From: Bacteroidales bacterium
GTDB lineage: Bacteria > Bacteroidota > Bacteroidia > Bacteroidales > JAGOPY01
DNA: 64,000 nt
Assembly: GCA_017991835.1 (NCBI GenBank)
Contig: JAGOPY010000002.1
Coordinates: 207,562 to 271,561, forward strand
Direction: 5' to 3'
Position numbers and translations under genes: made by a program. Under the pieces are notes generated by a model. It made no database searches, was not told where the DNA came from, and worked only from the letters and a program-made list of their open reading frames with translations. Shown here in pieces: positions 51,233 to 60,986 of this stretch. Positions within the stretch are counted from its first letter, which is position 1. The number at the start of each line of letters is the position of its first letter.

Positions 51233-52003
51233 ATGCCGGATTGTATGGAAAAGATTGTTGATAATCAATATTATGACGCAGCCATTGAGGCTAATATGGC
51301 TGTCGTTCTGCTAAAAACCCGCGCCTTTGACCTGATCACCAGCGTGCCCGACAGCGATGAACTGATGGAATTTATCCGGGATGCCGAGCATAATCCAAAA
51401 GTAAAAGCGTTGATGCTACTCAATGAGCCCGACTGCCTCGGAGAAATAGTGTATGATGAATTTATACGGAGCATTTTGAAAAGCGACCAAAATTCCGAAA
51501 ATAACGACGTACCGGCCTTCCTCCAGAAAAATACCCGGTTCCGGCAGATTATCAATCTGAATAAGCTGATCCGGTACCTGGCCGGTTACCAGAAACTGGT
51601 CGTAGTCGGCGTGAGCAGCACGATTGTGACTCCATTCATGGGAGTAGCCCTGGTGGCCGATTTGCGCCTGGCCAGTCCAAAAGGATGTTTTGCCCTGGCC
51701 CATACCCGGTATGGATTGCATCCCAGCGGCGCCATCCCCTTTTTCCTGACACATTATCTCGGCCATTCAAAAGCACTTGAAGTTCAGCTTTCCGAAAGGG
51801 TTTGCGCTGAAGAGGCTTTTCGCCTGGGTATCGTTAATCAGATTCTTCCTTCCGAAGAATTTTATTCCAATTGCATCCGTTTTGTCCAGCCGTATCTGAA
51901 ACATTGCCGATCAACGCTGGCGATGACAAAAAGGCTTAATAATTTCAAAAACCGTTCGCTGCAGGAATACCTCGACCATGAAGCCAGCCTGATGAACCTC
52001 TGA
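51233..52003 (+). CDS. Enoyl-CoA hydratase/isomerase (crotonase) family protein
   Basis: A 256-residue crotonase-fold protein. The FMGVALVADLRLASPKG segment (about residues 138-154) is the oxyanion-hole and core region, and GLHPSGAIPFFLTHYLG and the FRLGIVNQILPSEEF tail follow. An N-terminal part is atypical for chain-type hydratases and may bind another partner. The catalytic Glu pair of hydratases is not obvious, so an isomerase or hydrolase role is possible. An ATG at 51245 is an alternative start. It stands alone after tRNA-Glu. Confidence 0.7.
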   Translation: MPDCMEKIVDNQYYDAAIEANMAVVLLKTRAFDLITSVPDSDELMEFIRDAEHNPKVKALMLLNEPDCLGEIVYDEFIRSILKSDQNSENNDVPAFLQKNTRFRQIINLNKLIRYLAGYQKLVVVGVSSTIVTPFMGVALVADLRLASPKGCFALAHTRYGLHPSGAIPFFLTHYLGHSKALEVQLSERVCAEEAFRLGIVNQILPSEEFYSNCIRFVQPYLKHCRSTLAMTKRLNNFKNRSLQEYLDHEASLMNL

Positions 52004-52150
52004 ATTATAAGTTTTTTCCTGAAAAAAGGACAAAAACTACCTTTATGCCGCCTTTGTAATGTATTGTAAAGCAATATATTAAAAAATAATTTAAAAATAT
52101 TTTAAAACGACCGGGTATTTTTTTGTGAAAAACCGGATAAACAGTATAGA

Positions 52151-52714
52151 ATGGTACACTATACCAAATATGGGATTATAGAAGGAATCCGGCGTAAGGA
52201 TAAAGATGTCCTGCGATATGTCTACAAGCAATACTTTCCGATGGTGAGGTACTTTATTGTCAGGAATAACGGAACGGAACAGGATGCGGAAGACATATTC
52301 CAGGAGGCAATGATCGTCGTCTTTGAGCGGGCCAGAAAGAGAAACCTGGCCCTGGGTTGCGCTTTTAAGACCTATCTTTATTCAGTGGTCAGGCATATCT
52401 GGCTACAACTGGCAGACCGGAACCGGTTGCAGTATGAACTGAGCGATATGGATGAGTTTCTTTTGCTGGAAGAAAAAGAGATCTATGACGATTTCCACTA
52501 TAAGAAAGTCATTTTTCAGAGAAAATTCCTTGAATTGACCGAATTATGCAGGAAACTGCTGCTGATGGTTGTCGAAGGCAAACCCTATGAAGAAATTGCC
52601 ACTATTCTGGGGTATAAAGGCAAACAATATGCTGTAAAACGCAAATATGAATGCATGAAATCATTAATTAACAGGGTATTGAACGATCCTGAATATAAAA
52701 ATCTGACAAAATGA
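52151..52714 (+). CDS. ECF-type RNA polymerase sigma factor (with anti-sigma partner)
   Basis: A 187-residue sigma factor with region 2 (about 10-90, TEQDAEDIFQEAMIVVFERA and FKTYLYSVVRHIWL) and a region 4 (about 125-180) with KPYEEIATILGYKGKQYAVKRKYECMKSL. Its stop overlaps the next gene's start by 4 bases (ATGA), which links it to a membrane protein of anti-sigma type. An A/T-rich region (52010-52150) lies upstream, without a clean -7 box. Confidence 0.88.
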   Translation: MVHYTKYGIIEGIRRKDKDVLRYVYKQYFPMVRYFIVRNNGTEQDAEDIFQEAMIVVFERARKRNLALGCAFKTYLYSVVRHIWLQLADRNRLQYELSDMDEFLLLEEKEIYDDFHYKKVIFQRKFLELTELCRKLLLMVVEGKPYEEIATILGYKGKQYAVKRKYECMKSLINRVLNDPEYKNLTK

Positions 52715-53388
52715 AAACAAAATATTTAAAATTGTTCGAAAGATACTACAATGGCGAAATGGAAGAGCCTGAAAAGGAAATGTTTCAAAGCCAATTGCAG
52801 AACGACCATGAAATGGCGGATGCTTACAGGGAATACCTGAGTATTTATGAAGCATTGAAGGACAAGGAAACACTGGAATTCCGGACCAAACTGAATGAAA
52901 TACGGGATGAATTCAGGCACAACAGGAAGAAGGACCGGTTTATGAACGATAAAACCAATTGGCTTTTGGTGGCGGCACTTTTTATCCTGATTGCCGGAAT
53001 AACCGTCATTACCTCATTTTTCGTCCTCACTCTGAAAGAACAAAAGAAATATGTCGCCTCTGTCGAAGCGGAATTTTTTAAGGAATATGTAGCCCTCGAT
53101 GCAGAGCTGATGAGATTTGATCAGCGCAATGTCGATTTTAAACTGCTGGAGCCGGCGAGCCCGTTCTCCATCGACCGGAATAAACCCCTGCAATTGAGCT
53201 GGACTGCTAATTCTGATGATCCGCTCATCATGGAGCTGATCAACTGGGACGGAAGGATCATATATTCTTCCAGGGGGACTGTGAAAAGCCCGTATGTGAT
53301 CAAAGGGCCATTGCCGGCAGGTATTTTTGTTTACCGATTCAGGACCTCCACACAGGCATATGGTTTGGGATTCCTGTTTTTGCTGTGA
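52711..53388 (+). CDS. Putative membrane anti-sigma factor
   Basis: A 225-residue protein: a charged N-terminal cytoplasmic helix domain (about 1-80, with Glu/Lys-rich repeated segments), one transmembrane helix (about 88-110), then a periplasmic beta-rich domain (about 115-225) with a DDPLIMELINWDGRII and RLS/WT-like segment resembling Ig folds. The translational coupling to the sigma gene and the layout fit an anti-sigma factor, although no zinc-binding ZAS motif is seen. The periplasmic domain may sense envelope stress; that is inference. Confidence 0.65.
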   Translation: MKTKYLKLFERYYNGEMEEPEKEMFQSQLQNDHEMADAYREYLSIYEALKDKETLEFRTKLNEIRDEFRHNRKKDRFMNDKTNWLLVAALFILIAGITVITSFFVLTLKEQKKYVASVEAEFFKEYVALDAELMRFDQRNVDFKLLEPASPFSIDRNKPLQLSWTANSDDPLIMELINWDGRIIYSSRGTVKSPYVIKGPLPAGIFVYRFRTSTQAYGLGFLFLL

Positions 53389-53427
53389 GCAGGATGATGA
53401 GGGGCGCTGTGTCAAATAACGGAATCA

Positions 53428-55560
53428 TTGCCATTGAACAGGTTCAGCCGGTACACTCCGATCAGGATTGCCCTCCCGTTCACGGCAGGCGTTGCCCTGT
53501 TCTTCCTGACCGGTGAAATCTTTTCTGTTTTTACTTTATTAACCCTCGCGTGCCTCTTTCTGGCTGGCTTGTGTATTCATTATCTTTTTTTCAGGGCGAA
53601 TTTTCGCTGGCGATGGACAGCAGGTGTTACAACGGCCTGTTGCCTGGTTGTCTTCGGAAATATTGTCACATGCCTGCATGATCCACAGCATGTTGCAGGC
53701 AACAACAACTTTGGACCCAGGCCGGATACCAGTATTTTATTGCTGAGAGCCGGGCATACGCCTGAAAAAAAGACCCGGTCGTATGCCCTTAAAGTTAAGG
53801 TGGTGGCAAGGTTGACCGATACAACGGCCTGGGAAAGATCAGGTTTGAAAATGCTGGTCTATTTCACCGACAGCAGCTGTGCCAACATTAAGTACGGCGA
53901 CGTAATAATCACCAGAGCTGTTGTTCAGCCGATTTCTCCACCGGGCAATCCAAACGTTTTTGATTTTAAAAAACATATGTATAACCAGGGATATACCCAT
54001 CAGATCTTTCTCAAGCCGCATCAATGGGACAAGCTGAATACCAGTCACTCTAATCCTGTTAGAATGTATGCGGAGATGTGCAGGGCCAGATTTCTGGATG
54101 TTCTGAGAAAATACCGGGTGGAGGGTGAACAATTTGCGCTTGTTACCGCTTTGATGATAGGGGAGAGGGCCTATCTTGAGCCTGAAACGGTCAGGGAATT
54201 CAGTTATGCCGGCGCTATTCATGTGTTAAGTGTTTCAGGGCTTCATGTCGGGATCATGTATGTCTTGCTCGACAAATTGCTCTTTTTCCTGAAGCGTGGA
54301 AAACATGGCCGCAAACTGCAGTATATTTTAATTATTGCCGGGATATGGGCCTATGCAGTAGTGACCGGACTTCCCTCCTCCGTTGTCAGGGCTGCACTGA
54401 TGTTCAGTATTGTAGCTATGGCGAATTTATTCCGCAGGGATTCGGATAATTTCAATTCGGTGGCTACTGCCGCTTTCCTTCAGCTCTTCATCAATCCCTT
54501 TGAACTAACCCAGATTGGATTCCAGTTATCTTACCTGGCTGTGCTCGGCATTTTTGCATTTTACAGGCCTTTCAATAACATGGTGGTTACCGGCAATATA
54601 GCCGTTGCCTGGATATGGTCGGTCATTGCCGTTTCGTTGGCTGCCCAGCTGGCTACGGGTCCGCTATCCGTATATTACTTTAATATGTTCCCCGTTTATT
54701 TCCTGATCACTAACCTGATTGTTGTTCCCCTGGCCTCTTTTATTACCTATTTTACCGTGATGCTTTTGTTTGCCGGAGCAGCCGGACTTTACCCCGAATG
54801 GTTAGCATGGCCGTTGAAATGGTGCCTTGACCTCATGCTGGGTTCAGTGGAGTGGATCCAAAGCTGGCCCGGCGCCGTCCTCCGGCCAGTTCTGCCGGAT
54901 GCAGCAACTACTATTTTTTCTTATGCTGCAATCCTATTCCTGTTTATCATGATTTCAACCCGGAAAAAAAAGTGGTTATTGCCTTTGATGTCGGCAATCG
55001 CCGCTGTTTCGGTCTTGTTTGCAGTCAACCAATACAACCGGATTGAACGATGTGCACTGTATGTGTATCAGCACAAGGGCGCTCTCGCCATTGATATGAT
55101 GAAAAACAGGCGGAATTTGTTTGTCACGGATGGACGTATACAAAAGGATTCGACCCGTTTACAAATGCTGGTTGAGGCCAACAGGATAAAAAACAGAATA
55201 AGTCTGACTGATACACTGCAGATCAGCGAGAAAGGGCAGATAGGTCGTCAGGAGTACTGGTATTCTCGTCCTTTTCTGAATTACATGGGAAAGAAGATTG
55301 TTTTTATCCATGACGAATGGCTGCCAGGAAATGCTGAACAAAGGGTGCAATGTGATCTGGCGATACTATCCGGTCAATCCGGATTCAATGATCCGGCTGT
55401 TTTAAACTGGGTGAAGTTCGAAAGGGCCATCCTGGCTCCTGATCTGTCCTATTCCCGGGAGGAGAGGATAGTCAAATGGCTCAACGATGCTGGTATTCCT
55501 TTTCATTCTGTCAGGAAAGACGGCGCTTTCGTGATGGAATGGAGAAGCAGTGAATATTGA
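53428..55560 (+). CDS. comEC: ComEC/Rec2-type DNA uptake channel protein
   Basis: ComEC forms the inner-membrane channel for single-stranded DNA in natural transformation. The 710-residue protein starts with TTG at 53428. Hydrophobic helices fill about 10-70 and about 235-520; between them lies the DUF4131-type region with HVLSVSGLHVGIMY near residue 265, diagnostic of the Competence domain. The C-terminal part is present but lacks the HxHxDH metallo-beta-lactamase motif seen in the full ComEC, as is usual in Bacteroidota. It stands between an anti-sigma gene and a T9SS peptidase gene. Competence of this organism is not shown by this alone. Confidence 0.88.
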   Translation: MPLNRFSRYTPIRIALPFTAGVALFFLTGEIFSVFTLLTLACLFLAGLCIHYLFFRANFRWRWTAGVTTACCLVVFGNIVTCLHDPQHVAGNNNFGPRPDTSILLLRAGHTPEKKTRSYALKVKVVARLTDTTAWERSGLKMLVYFTDSSCANIKYGDVIITRAVVQPISPPGNPNVFDFKKHMYNQGYTHQIFLKPHQWDKLNTSHSNPVRMYAEMCRARFLDVLRKYRVEGEQFALVTALMIGERAYLEPETVREFSYAGAIHVLSVSGLHVGIMYVLLDKLLFFLKRGKHGRKLQYILIIAGIWAYAVVTGLPSSVVRAALMFSIVAMANLFRRDSDNFNSVATAAFLQLFINPFELTQIGFQLSYLAVLGIFAFYRPFNNMVVTGNIAVAWIWSVIAVSLAAQLATGPLSVYYFNMFPVYFLITNLIVVPLASFITYFTVMLLFAGAAGLYPEWLAWPLKWCLDLMLGSVEWIQSWPGAVLRPVLPDAATTIFSYAAILFLFIMISTRKKKWLLPLMSAIAAVSVLFAVNQYNRIERCALYVYQHKGALAIDMMKNRRNLFVTDGRIQKDSTRLQMLVEANRIKNRISLTDTLQISEKGQIGRQEYWYSRPFLNYMGKKIVFIHDEWLPGNAEQRVQCDLAILSGQSGFNDPAVLNWVKFERAILAPDLSYSREERIVKWLNDAGIPFHSVRKDGAFVMEWRSSEY

Positions 55561-55581
55561 ATAATAGTTGCTAATTGCTGT

Positions 55582-57876
55582 TTATTCAGTTATTATCAGT
55601 TTTCTGGACGATTGTTTTCCGGAGTGGCGCAGGATGACCATGTAGCTGCCGGCGGGAAGAGGCTCCAGCGAGGTGTGGATGAAATGGTCTCCCTTCTCCC
55701 TGTAGCTGTTATCTAAAACCGATACTGTTGTTCCTTTCAGATCGGCGATCAGGATTTCCACACTGCCTGCCGACTCAAGGGTGTAGTCGATGCGGAGCAA
55801 GTCTGTGGCAGGATTCGGATTAATCCGGAAATCAATAGGCTGATCACTGGTTTTCTCATATATCCCGATCCCGTTAATGCTGATCTCAAGGTCATCGATA
55901 TACATTCCCTGCTCTTGCACGAAACCGTCGCTTTTAAACCGGAACCGGACAATGACATCCGACTGCCCGATATAGTCGTCGAGCGAATAGGTGAGTTGTG
56001 TCCAGTCTTCCATCAATCCTGAATAGTTTGCCAACGGCTCCCAATCGAGGCCGGCAACGGAAATTTCCAGGTTCATGAAGTCCCATCCGGATTCAATTTC
56101 ATACTTGGTCCAGAACGACAATTCGGCCGAAAAGGCGCCCGTCAGGTCGATCGGTCGAAGCGTACTGGAAATCTCAAGGTTGGCCTCATATTTTTCATCC
56201 GGGCTTTCGGTAAGGGAGTTGCTGGAGGAATAATAAATGCCTTGTTGCAAACCCCAGGTACCTTCCCGGCTCCAGAATAGCCCCCCGGTTTCGAAATCAT
56301 CGAAAAACGGTAGAACGATGGGCGGCATGGGCATGACCGTAACGCTGTTGGAAGGGCCCGATTCTTCGCCTGATCCTTCGAATACTGCCGTAACATAGTA
56401 TGTGTAGGAAACCATATTTTCCACTCCGGTATCAGTAAACGACGTTTCCTCCGTGGTGGCATACGGTTCTTCGCCTCCATCCCGGTAAATATTGTACGAT
56501 GCCGCTTCGGCAACAGGGTCCCAGGCCAGTTCCACCTGCTGATCACCGGAAAGTGCGGTCAGGTCTTCAGGACGGGGGAGGAGGTCCGACAGTGAGACAA
56601 CATTGGCTATTGCTGCTTTCACGAAGGTCATATGCTGTTCGAAGTTATTGACACTGGGCCCGATCAGATCGTTGGAAGTATGGATATACGGGCTATAGTT
56701 CTGAGAATCTTCAAAGGGAAATATGCCCGGGTAACCGTTATTGTTGAAGGAGGTATGGTCGCTGTCGCCACCGGTAAGCATTCCGTTGGAAGTTTGAAAA
56801 TCAGGCAGATAAATTGCACAGATATCTTTGTAGAACTGGCGGAGTTCATTGGCTGAGGCCGGTGCGATGATATCGGTATGGATGGCGTCGCCTTCCTGGA
56901 GGTAGCCGGCCATATCAATGTTGAAGTAACCTAAAATGTTCATTTCTTCGTTGGCGGCTTCTGTTGCCCAGGCGTCGCTTCCGTAAAGACCGTATTCCTC
57001 GCCGCTCCAGGCTGCAAAAATGATCGTCCGGTCGAACTGGTACTGGCTGAGGATCCTGGCAGCTTCCAGGACACCGGCTGTGCCCGTGGCGTTGTCATCT
57101 GCGCCTGGCTCATTTGAACCACCGGCGTAAGAATCGTAGTGGGCTCCTATAATGACGTATTCATCGGGATAAACGTTGCCGGGTAGAGTGGCTATGACAT
57201 TATCGCTGGCATTTCCTCCGGGCATCCAGAAATCGTGGAGTTCTGTTTCCAGGCCGTACGACTGTAATTTGGCCAGGATCCAGTTCTGTGCCTGTATCCC
57301 CCCGGCCTTATAGGCATTGCGGGTGCCAAAGTCCTGCAATCGCTGGACAAAAGCTTCCAGCGTATCCATATCAACCAGGTCGATCAAATCCGCAATGTAA
57401 TCGCGCATCTGAAGGCTTCCGGGATGATAAGAAAAAGGTTTGTCCGGGAAACGGGCCGCTTTGTTCTCTATCCGGACAATTCCCCCGTGGATGGCAGGGA
57501 TCAATTGCTTTGTGTTTTCTCCGGATGTGGAGACTGCCAAAAAATTACCCGAATCATAAAAGATCTTTGCATATGCAGCAACAAGAGCGGTATATTGATC
57601 CCGGTTTTCTGCAGGATAATACAGAATGAAATAGTGGACATCATCGGTCATCCAGGCATTATTGTCGATAATAAGGCTACCGGCCGGGCAACCGTCGTCA
57701 CTTGATCCGATGATGAAGTCATCATTATAAAAATGAATGACAAAAGTGTTTTGATTAAATGCAGCTTTAGTTTTCTCTACAGATCCTGTGTTCAGAATAA
57801 ATAATTCCGAAGAAAATGCCGTCACACTCATGGCCAGCAGAATAACCGATATTAACAGATTTTTCATTTTATTCAT
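55582..57876 (-). CDS. T9SS-secreted M28 family aminopeptidase with fibronectin III domain
   Basis: A 764-residue exported peptidase from the ATG at 57876 (57867 is an alternative start; the longer frame to 57936 adds non-signal sequence). Signal peptide about 1-22; an N-terminal domain; the M28 catalytic domain (about 195-440) with zinc ligands visible as GAHYDS (about 243-248), GADDNATGTAG (about 256) and SGEEYG (about 291) with the catalytic Glu pair; an FN3-like domain (about 460-540); a jelly-roll (choice-of-anchor-like) domain (about 550-680); and a T9SS type-A tail ending RKLIITE. It would cleave peptides outside the cell. A -7 box lies 9 bases before the start. Confidence 0.88.
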   Translation of the reverse strand: MNKMKNLLISVILLAMSVTAFSSELFILNTGSVEKTKAAFNQNTFVIHFYNDDFIIGSSDDGCPAGSLIIDNNAWMTDDVHYFILYYPAENRDQYTALVAAYAKIFYDSGNFLAVSTSGENTKQLIPAIHGGIVRIENKAARFPDKPFSYHPGSLQMRDYIADLIDLVDMDTLEAFVQRLQDFGTRNAYKAGGIQAQNWILAKLQSYGLETELHDFWMPGGNASDNVIATLPGNVYPDEYVIIGAHYDSYAGGSNEPGADDNATGTAGVLEAARILSQYQFDRTIIFAAWSGEEYGLYGSDAWATEAANEEMNILGYFNIDMAGYLQEGDAIHTDIIAPASANELRQFYKDICAIYLPDFQTSNGMLTGGDSDHTSFNNNGYPGIFPFEDSQNYSPYIHTSNDLIGPSVNNFEQHMTFVKAAIANVVSLSDLLPRPEDLTALSGDQQVELAWDPVAEAASYNIYRDGGEEPYATTEETSFTDTGVENMVSYTYYVTAVFEGSGEESGPSNSVTVMPMPPIVLPFFDDFETGGLFWSREGTWGLQQGIYYSSSNSLTESPDEKYEANLEISSTLRPIDLTGAFSAELSFWTKYEIESGWDFMNLEISVAGLDWEPLANYSGLMEDWTQLTYSLDDYIGQSDVIVRFRFKSDGFVQEQGMYIDDLEISINGIGIYEKTSDQPIDFRINPNPATDLLRIDYTLESAGSVEILIADLKGTTVSVLDNSYREKGDHFIHTSLEPLPAGSYMVILRHSGKQSSRKLIITE

Positions 57877-57885
57877 ATTTGACGC

Positions 57886-57893
57886 CAAAGATA
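57886..57893 (-). promoter_or_regulatory. -7 promoter box of the M28 peptidase gene, near its start
   Basis: The minus strand reads TATCTTTG, nine bases before the ATG at 57876. Confidence 0.45.
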
Positions 57894-57977
57894 TAAAAGT
57901 GTTGGGTGAAAAATTGAATGCGATAAAAAGATACAAGGGTTTATTCGCTATTTTTGATAATACTATTATTGAATGCG

Positions 57978-58802
57978 ATGGGACAGACGGAAAAGCCCTG
58001 GCCGAAATGGCGAAATGACCTGCACCGGATCATATTCGGCACAGATACATTTGAGGGCAGGCTATTCGATATCATACTGATATTCTTTATTTCAGCGAGC
58101 GTCCTGGTCGTGTTCCTGGATAGTATCGGTTACATACACAAACAGTATGGAAGATGGCTATATGGCCTTGAATGGTTTTTTACCATCGTATTCACAATAG
58201 AATATATATTCCGTATTCTGTCTCTTAGAAAGCCATGGCAATATGTTTTTAGCTTCTACGGATTGATAGATTTTTTAGCTGTAATGCCGACCTATATCAG
58301 CCTGATCTTCACCGGCGGTCAGTATCTCATTGCCATCAGGGCACTCCGTTTGCTCAGGATTTTCCGGGTTTTTAAGCTGGGTCGCTTTCTCTGGGCATCC
58401 AGGTACCTGATGGTAGCGATCAGAAACAGCCGGCACAAGATTGTGGTATTCCTGTGGTTTGTCATCATTATTGTAGTGGTCATGGGTTCTGTGATGTACC
58501 TGGTGGAAGGGCCTGAAAATGGTTTTACCAACATTCCCGACAGCATTTATTGGGCTATCGTAACACTAACAACGGTCGGTTATGGCGATATTTCGCCCCA
58601 GACACCCCTCGGTAAGGCTATTGCTTCGGTCATTATGATAATCGGATACGGTGTGATCGCTGTTCCGACAGGTATTTTTACCGCTGAACTGACACGGGCC
58701 CGCTTATCATCAGAAAGGACATGCAGCCATTGTCAAAATGGGCAGAACGATCCTGATGCCAGATATTGTAAAAAATGCGGCCAGCCTTTACAAGACCCTT
58801 AA
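57978..58802 (+). CDS. Voltage-gated potassium channel with C-terminal zinc ribbon
   Basis: A 274-residue K+ channel subunit from the ATG at 57978. Six helices are visible in the Kv order, with an S4-like segment carrying regularly spaced arginines (ALRLLRIFRVFKLGRF, about 120-135), a pore loop with the selectivity filter TVGYGD (about 199-204), and S6. The C-terminal tail holds a double-CxxC zinc ribbon (CSHC...CKKC, about 247-268), which is unusual for small prokaryotic Kv channels and may bind zinc or a partner. A longer start at 57954 is possible. It would set membrane potential or K+ leak. Confidence 0.88.
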   Translation: MGQTEKPWPKWRNDLHRIIFGTDTFEGRLFDIILIFFISASVLVVFLDSIGYIHKQYGRWLYGLEWFFTIVFTIEYIFRILSLRKPWQYVFSFYGLIDFLAVMPTYISLIFTGGQYLIAIRALRLLRIFRVFKLGRFLWASRYLMVAIRNSRHKIVVFLWFVIIIVVVMGSVMYLVEGPENGFTNIPDSIYWAIVTLTTVGYGDISPQTPLGKAIASVIMIIGYGVIAVPTGIFTAELTRARLSSERTCSHCQNGQNDPDARYCKKCGQPLQDP

Positions 58803-58859
58803 ATTTAATCTTTTCATCCTGTTACGTTTGAAAAATCAAAATTCAAATCGACATTATAT

Positions 58860-58867
58860 TATATTTG
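58860..58867 (+). promoter_or_regulatory. -7 promoter box of the T9SS Omp28-like gene
   Basis: TATATTTG lies 44 bases before the ATG at 58912 and supports that start over longer frames that overlap the potassium channel gene. Confidence 0.55.
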
Positions 58868-58911
58868 CAACATTAATTATCAGCAATCATCCTCATCTAA
58901 AAAAAAACACT

Positions 58912-60921
58912 ATGAAAAAGTTCTACAGCCTGATCATTGCTATTTCACTGGCATTTCCGGTTTTCAGCCAGACATACCTGTCGGAAGATTTCAGCAGTGG
59001 CACAATGCCCCCTCCGGGATGGACAATTTTTGCTTTCCAGCAGCAATTTGTCAATGCACCATCCGATAGCGCCGGGGGTGTCGCCCCTGAATGCCGGATT
59101 GACGGTTTTGCCTATAACGGAACACTCAGACTGATGTCGCCGGCTATGAATATGACCGGAGTGAGTTCCGTCACACTGATTTTCAAACATAATTATGATA
59201 AATACGCTTCCCCGTCACCCACAATTGGTGTGGCTACTAAATCAAGCGGAGCCTGGAATCCGGTCTGGACCATGGTGCCCTCTTCCGATACAGGCCCTGA
59301 AGAGATCCATGTGACAATCAACAACAGTGACCTGAATAAACCCAATTTTCAGATATCCTTCTATGTCACCGGGACTATACAAAACATGAATCACTGGTAT
59401 TTCGACAATATCCTGCTGATGGTTCCATTGGAACTCGACGGTAAGATATCCGGTATTACCATTCCGGGTACCATCACCTCTCCGCAAGAAGTCGGAGGTG
59501 TTTTCCAGAATATCGGAAGTACTACGATCACCGACTTCAGCGTCGGATTTGAAGCCTATAACGGAATGATATATGATACTTCGTTTACCGGATTGAACCT
59601 GGAAATGTTTGATGCGTTTGATTTTACTTTTGACCAGATGTGGGTTCAGCCTTTCGGGACACACAACATCAATATGTGGATCAACAATGTCAATGGGATT
59701 ACCGATGACAATCCCGGAAACGACACGGTGACAAAATCCATTACCTATATTGCCAATATTCTGCCGCGCAAAGTTACCTTTGAAGAATTCACCAGCTCGA
59801 CCTGCGGCCCGTGTGCTTCATTCAACAGCGGCTTTGTCCCCTGGTGTGAAAGCCATCCCGATATCATGCTGGTCAAGTACCAGATGAACTGGCCCGGCGC
59901 CGGCGACCCCTATTATACAGCGGAAGGCGGCACCCGTAGAAATTACTACGGCGTTTCATATGTCCCCGATTTATTTTATAACGGCGCCCGTATCAATGCC
60001 AGTGTTTCTGCTGTACAGACCTCTTATAACCAGGGGCTTGCGTTGACTTCCTATATCGATATCGCATCCAGTTTTACCATTACGGGCACCACAATCAACA
60101 TAACAACGAATCTTTTACCCTGGGACAATGTCGGAAATGTCAGGGTGCATAATATTGTGATCGAAAAGGTTACTACTGGTAATGTCAGTTCGAACGGCGA
60201 GACCGAGTTTCACCATGTGATGATGGATATGATCCCCGATGCCAACGGCGCCAGTGTGAACCTGCAGTATGCAACACCGGTCAAACTTCAGTACAGTGTT
60301 AATCTTGCCGGCACCAATGTGGAAGAGTACGATGACCTCCTGGTCGCAGTTCTCGTTCAGAATCAGTCGACCAAGGAGATGCTGCAGTCGGAATACGGTG
60401 AGATGAACACTAGTTACTCGGCCGATGCCCGCCTGGAGATGATCAACCTCGACGGAGTTCCGCTGGAAGGATTCAATCCCGATATTTATGAATACGATGT
60501 CATTCTTCCTGAAGGGACTCTCTTTGAGCCTTACCTCGAAGCTGTATTAATGGATGACGGCGCTATGGCAGTGGTCAATCCGGCTTTTGAACTTCCGGGG
60601 ACTGCAGTGGTGGATGTTTATGCGGAAAATCGCTTTGATACCAAACGATATCTGGTTCACTACACTGTATATACAGGTGTAGACGACAAGCCCATTCCTT
60701 CCATCCAGGTGTACCCGAATCCCGTAACGAATGTTCTGCATGTCAATGGATTGAAAGATGCCGGTGTGAAATTGTTCAATACCAGCGGCGAACAGGTTCT
60801 GACACTGAATAAATTCTCAGGTAGCACTATTGACGTATCTGAACTGCCTTCAGGAGTTTATATCATGAATGTAACAACGGCTGACGGACAGACCATGAGA
60901 CGGAAGATCGTGGTTTATTAA
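58912..60921 (+). CDS. Choice-of-anchor J / Omp28-like protein with T9SS sorting domain
   Basis: A 669-residue exported protein from the ATG at 58912. Signal peptide about 1-20; choice-of-anchor J-type beta domain (about 25-175) starting YLSEDFSSG; an Ig-like spacer; an Omp28-type thioredoxin domain (about 290-480) with a CGPC motif at C298/C301; an Ig-like segment; and a T9SS tail from VYPNPVTN to RKIVVY. It is the third protein of this window with an Omp28 thioredoxin fold, so thiol-disulfide handling of exported proteins may be a theme. The terminator at 60941-60975 closes it. Confidence 0.85.
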   Translation: MKKFYSLIIAISLAFPVFSQTYLSEDFSSGTMPPPGWTIFAFQQQFVNAPSDSAGGVAPECRIDGFAYNGTLRLMSPAMNMTGVSSVTLIFKHNYDKYASPSPTIGVATKSSGAWNPVWTMVPSSDTGPEEIHVTINNSDLNKPNFQISFYVTGTIQNMNHWYFDNILLMVPLELDGKISGITIPGTITSPQEVGGVFQNIGSTTITDFSVGFEAYNGMIYDTSFTGLNLEMFDAFDFTFDQMWVQPFGTHNINMWINNVNGITDDNPGNDTVTKSITYIANILPRKVTFEEFTSSTCGPCASFNSGFVPWCESHPDIMLVKYQMNWPGAGDPYYTAEGGTRRNYYGVSYVPDLFYNGARINASVSAVQTSYNQGLALTSYIDIASSFTITGTTINITTNLLPWDNVGNVRVHNIVIEKVTTGNVSSNGETEFHHVMMDMIPDANGASVNLQYATPVKLQYSVNLAGTNVEEYDDLLVAVLVQNQSTKEMLQSEYGEMNTSYSADARLEMINLDGVPLEGFNPDIYEYDVILPEGTLFEPYLEAVLMDDGAMAVVNPAFELPGTAVVDVYAENRFDTKRYLVHYTVYTGVDDKPIPSIQVYPNPVTNVLHVNGLKDAGVKLFNTSGEQVLTLNKFSGSTIDVSELPSGVYIMNVTTADGQTMRRKIVVY

Positions 60922-60940
60922 TAAGCTGATAATAAAAAAA

Positions 60941-60975
60941 AAGAGGGTGCCTCGATGAGAGCACCCTCTTTTTTT
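60941..60975. terminator. Bidirectional intrinsic terminator
   Basis: A perfect 10-bp stem AAGAGGGTGC/GCACCCTCTT with a 10-base loop is flanked by an A-run on the left and a T-run on the right, so it ends both the T9SS gene (+) and the fibre-like gene (-). Confidence 0.92.
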
Positions 60976-60986
60976 ATAATATGAGA

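Noticed and set aside
58738..58911. N-terminal extension of the T9SS Omp28-like protein
   Set aside because: It overlaps the potassium channel gene and lies upstream of both the promoter box at 58860 and the true signal peptide at 58912.
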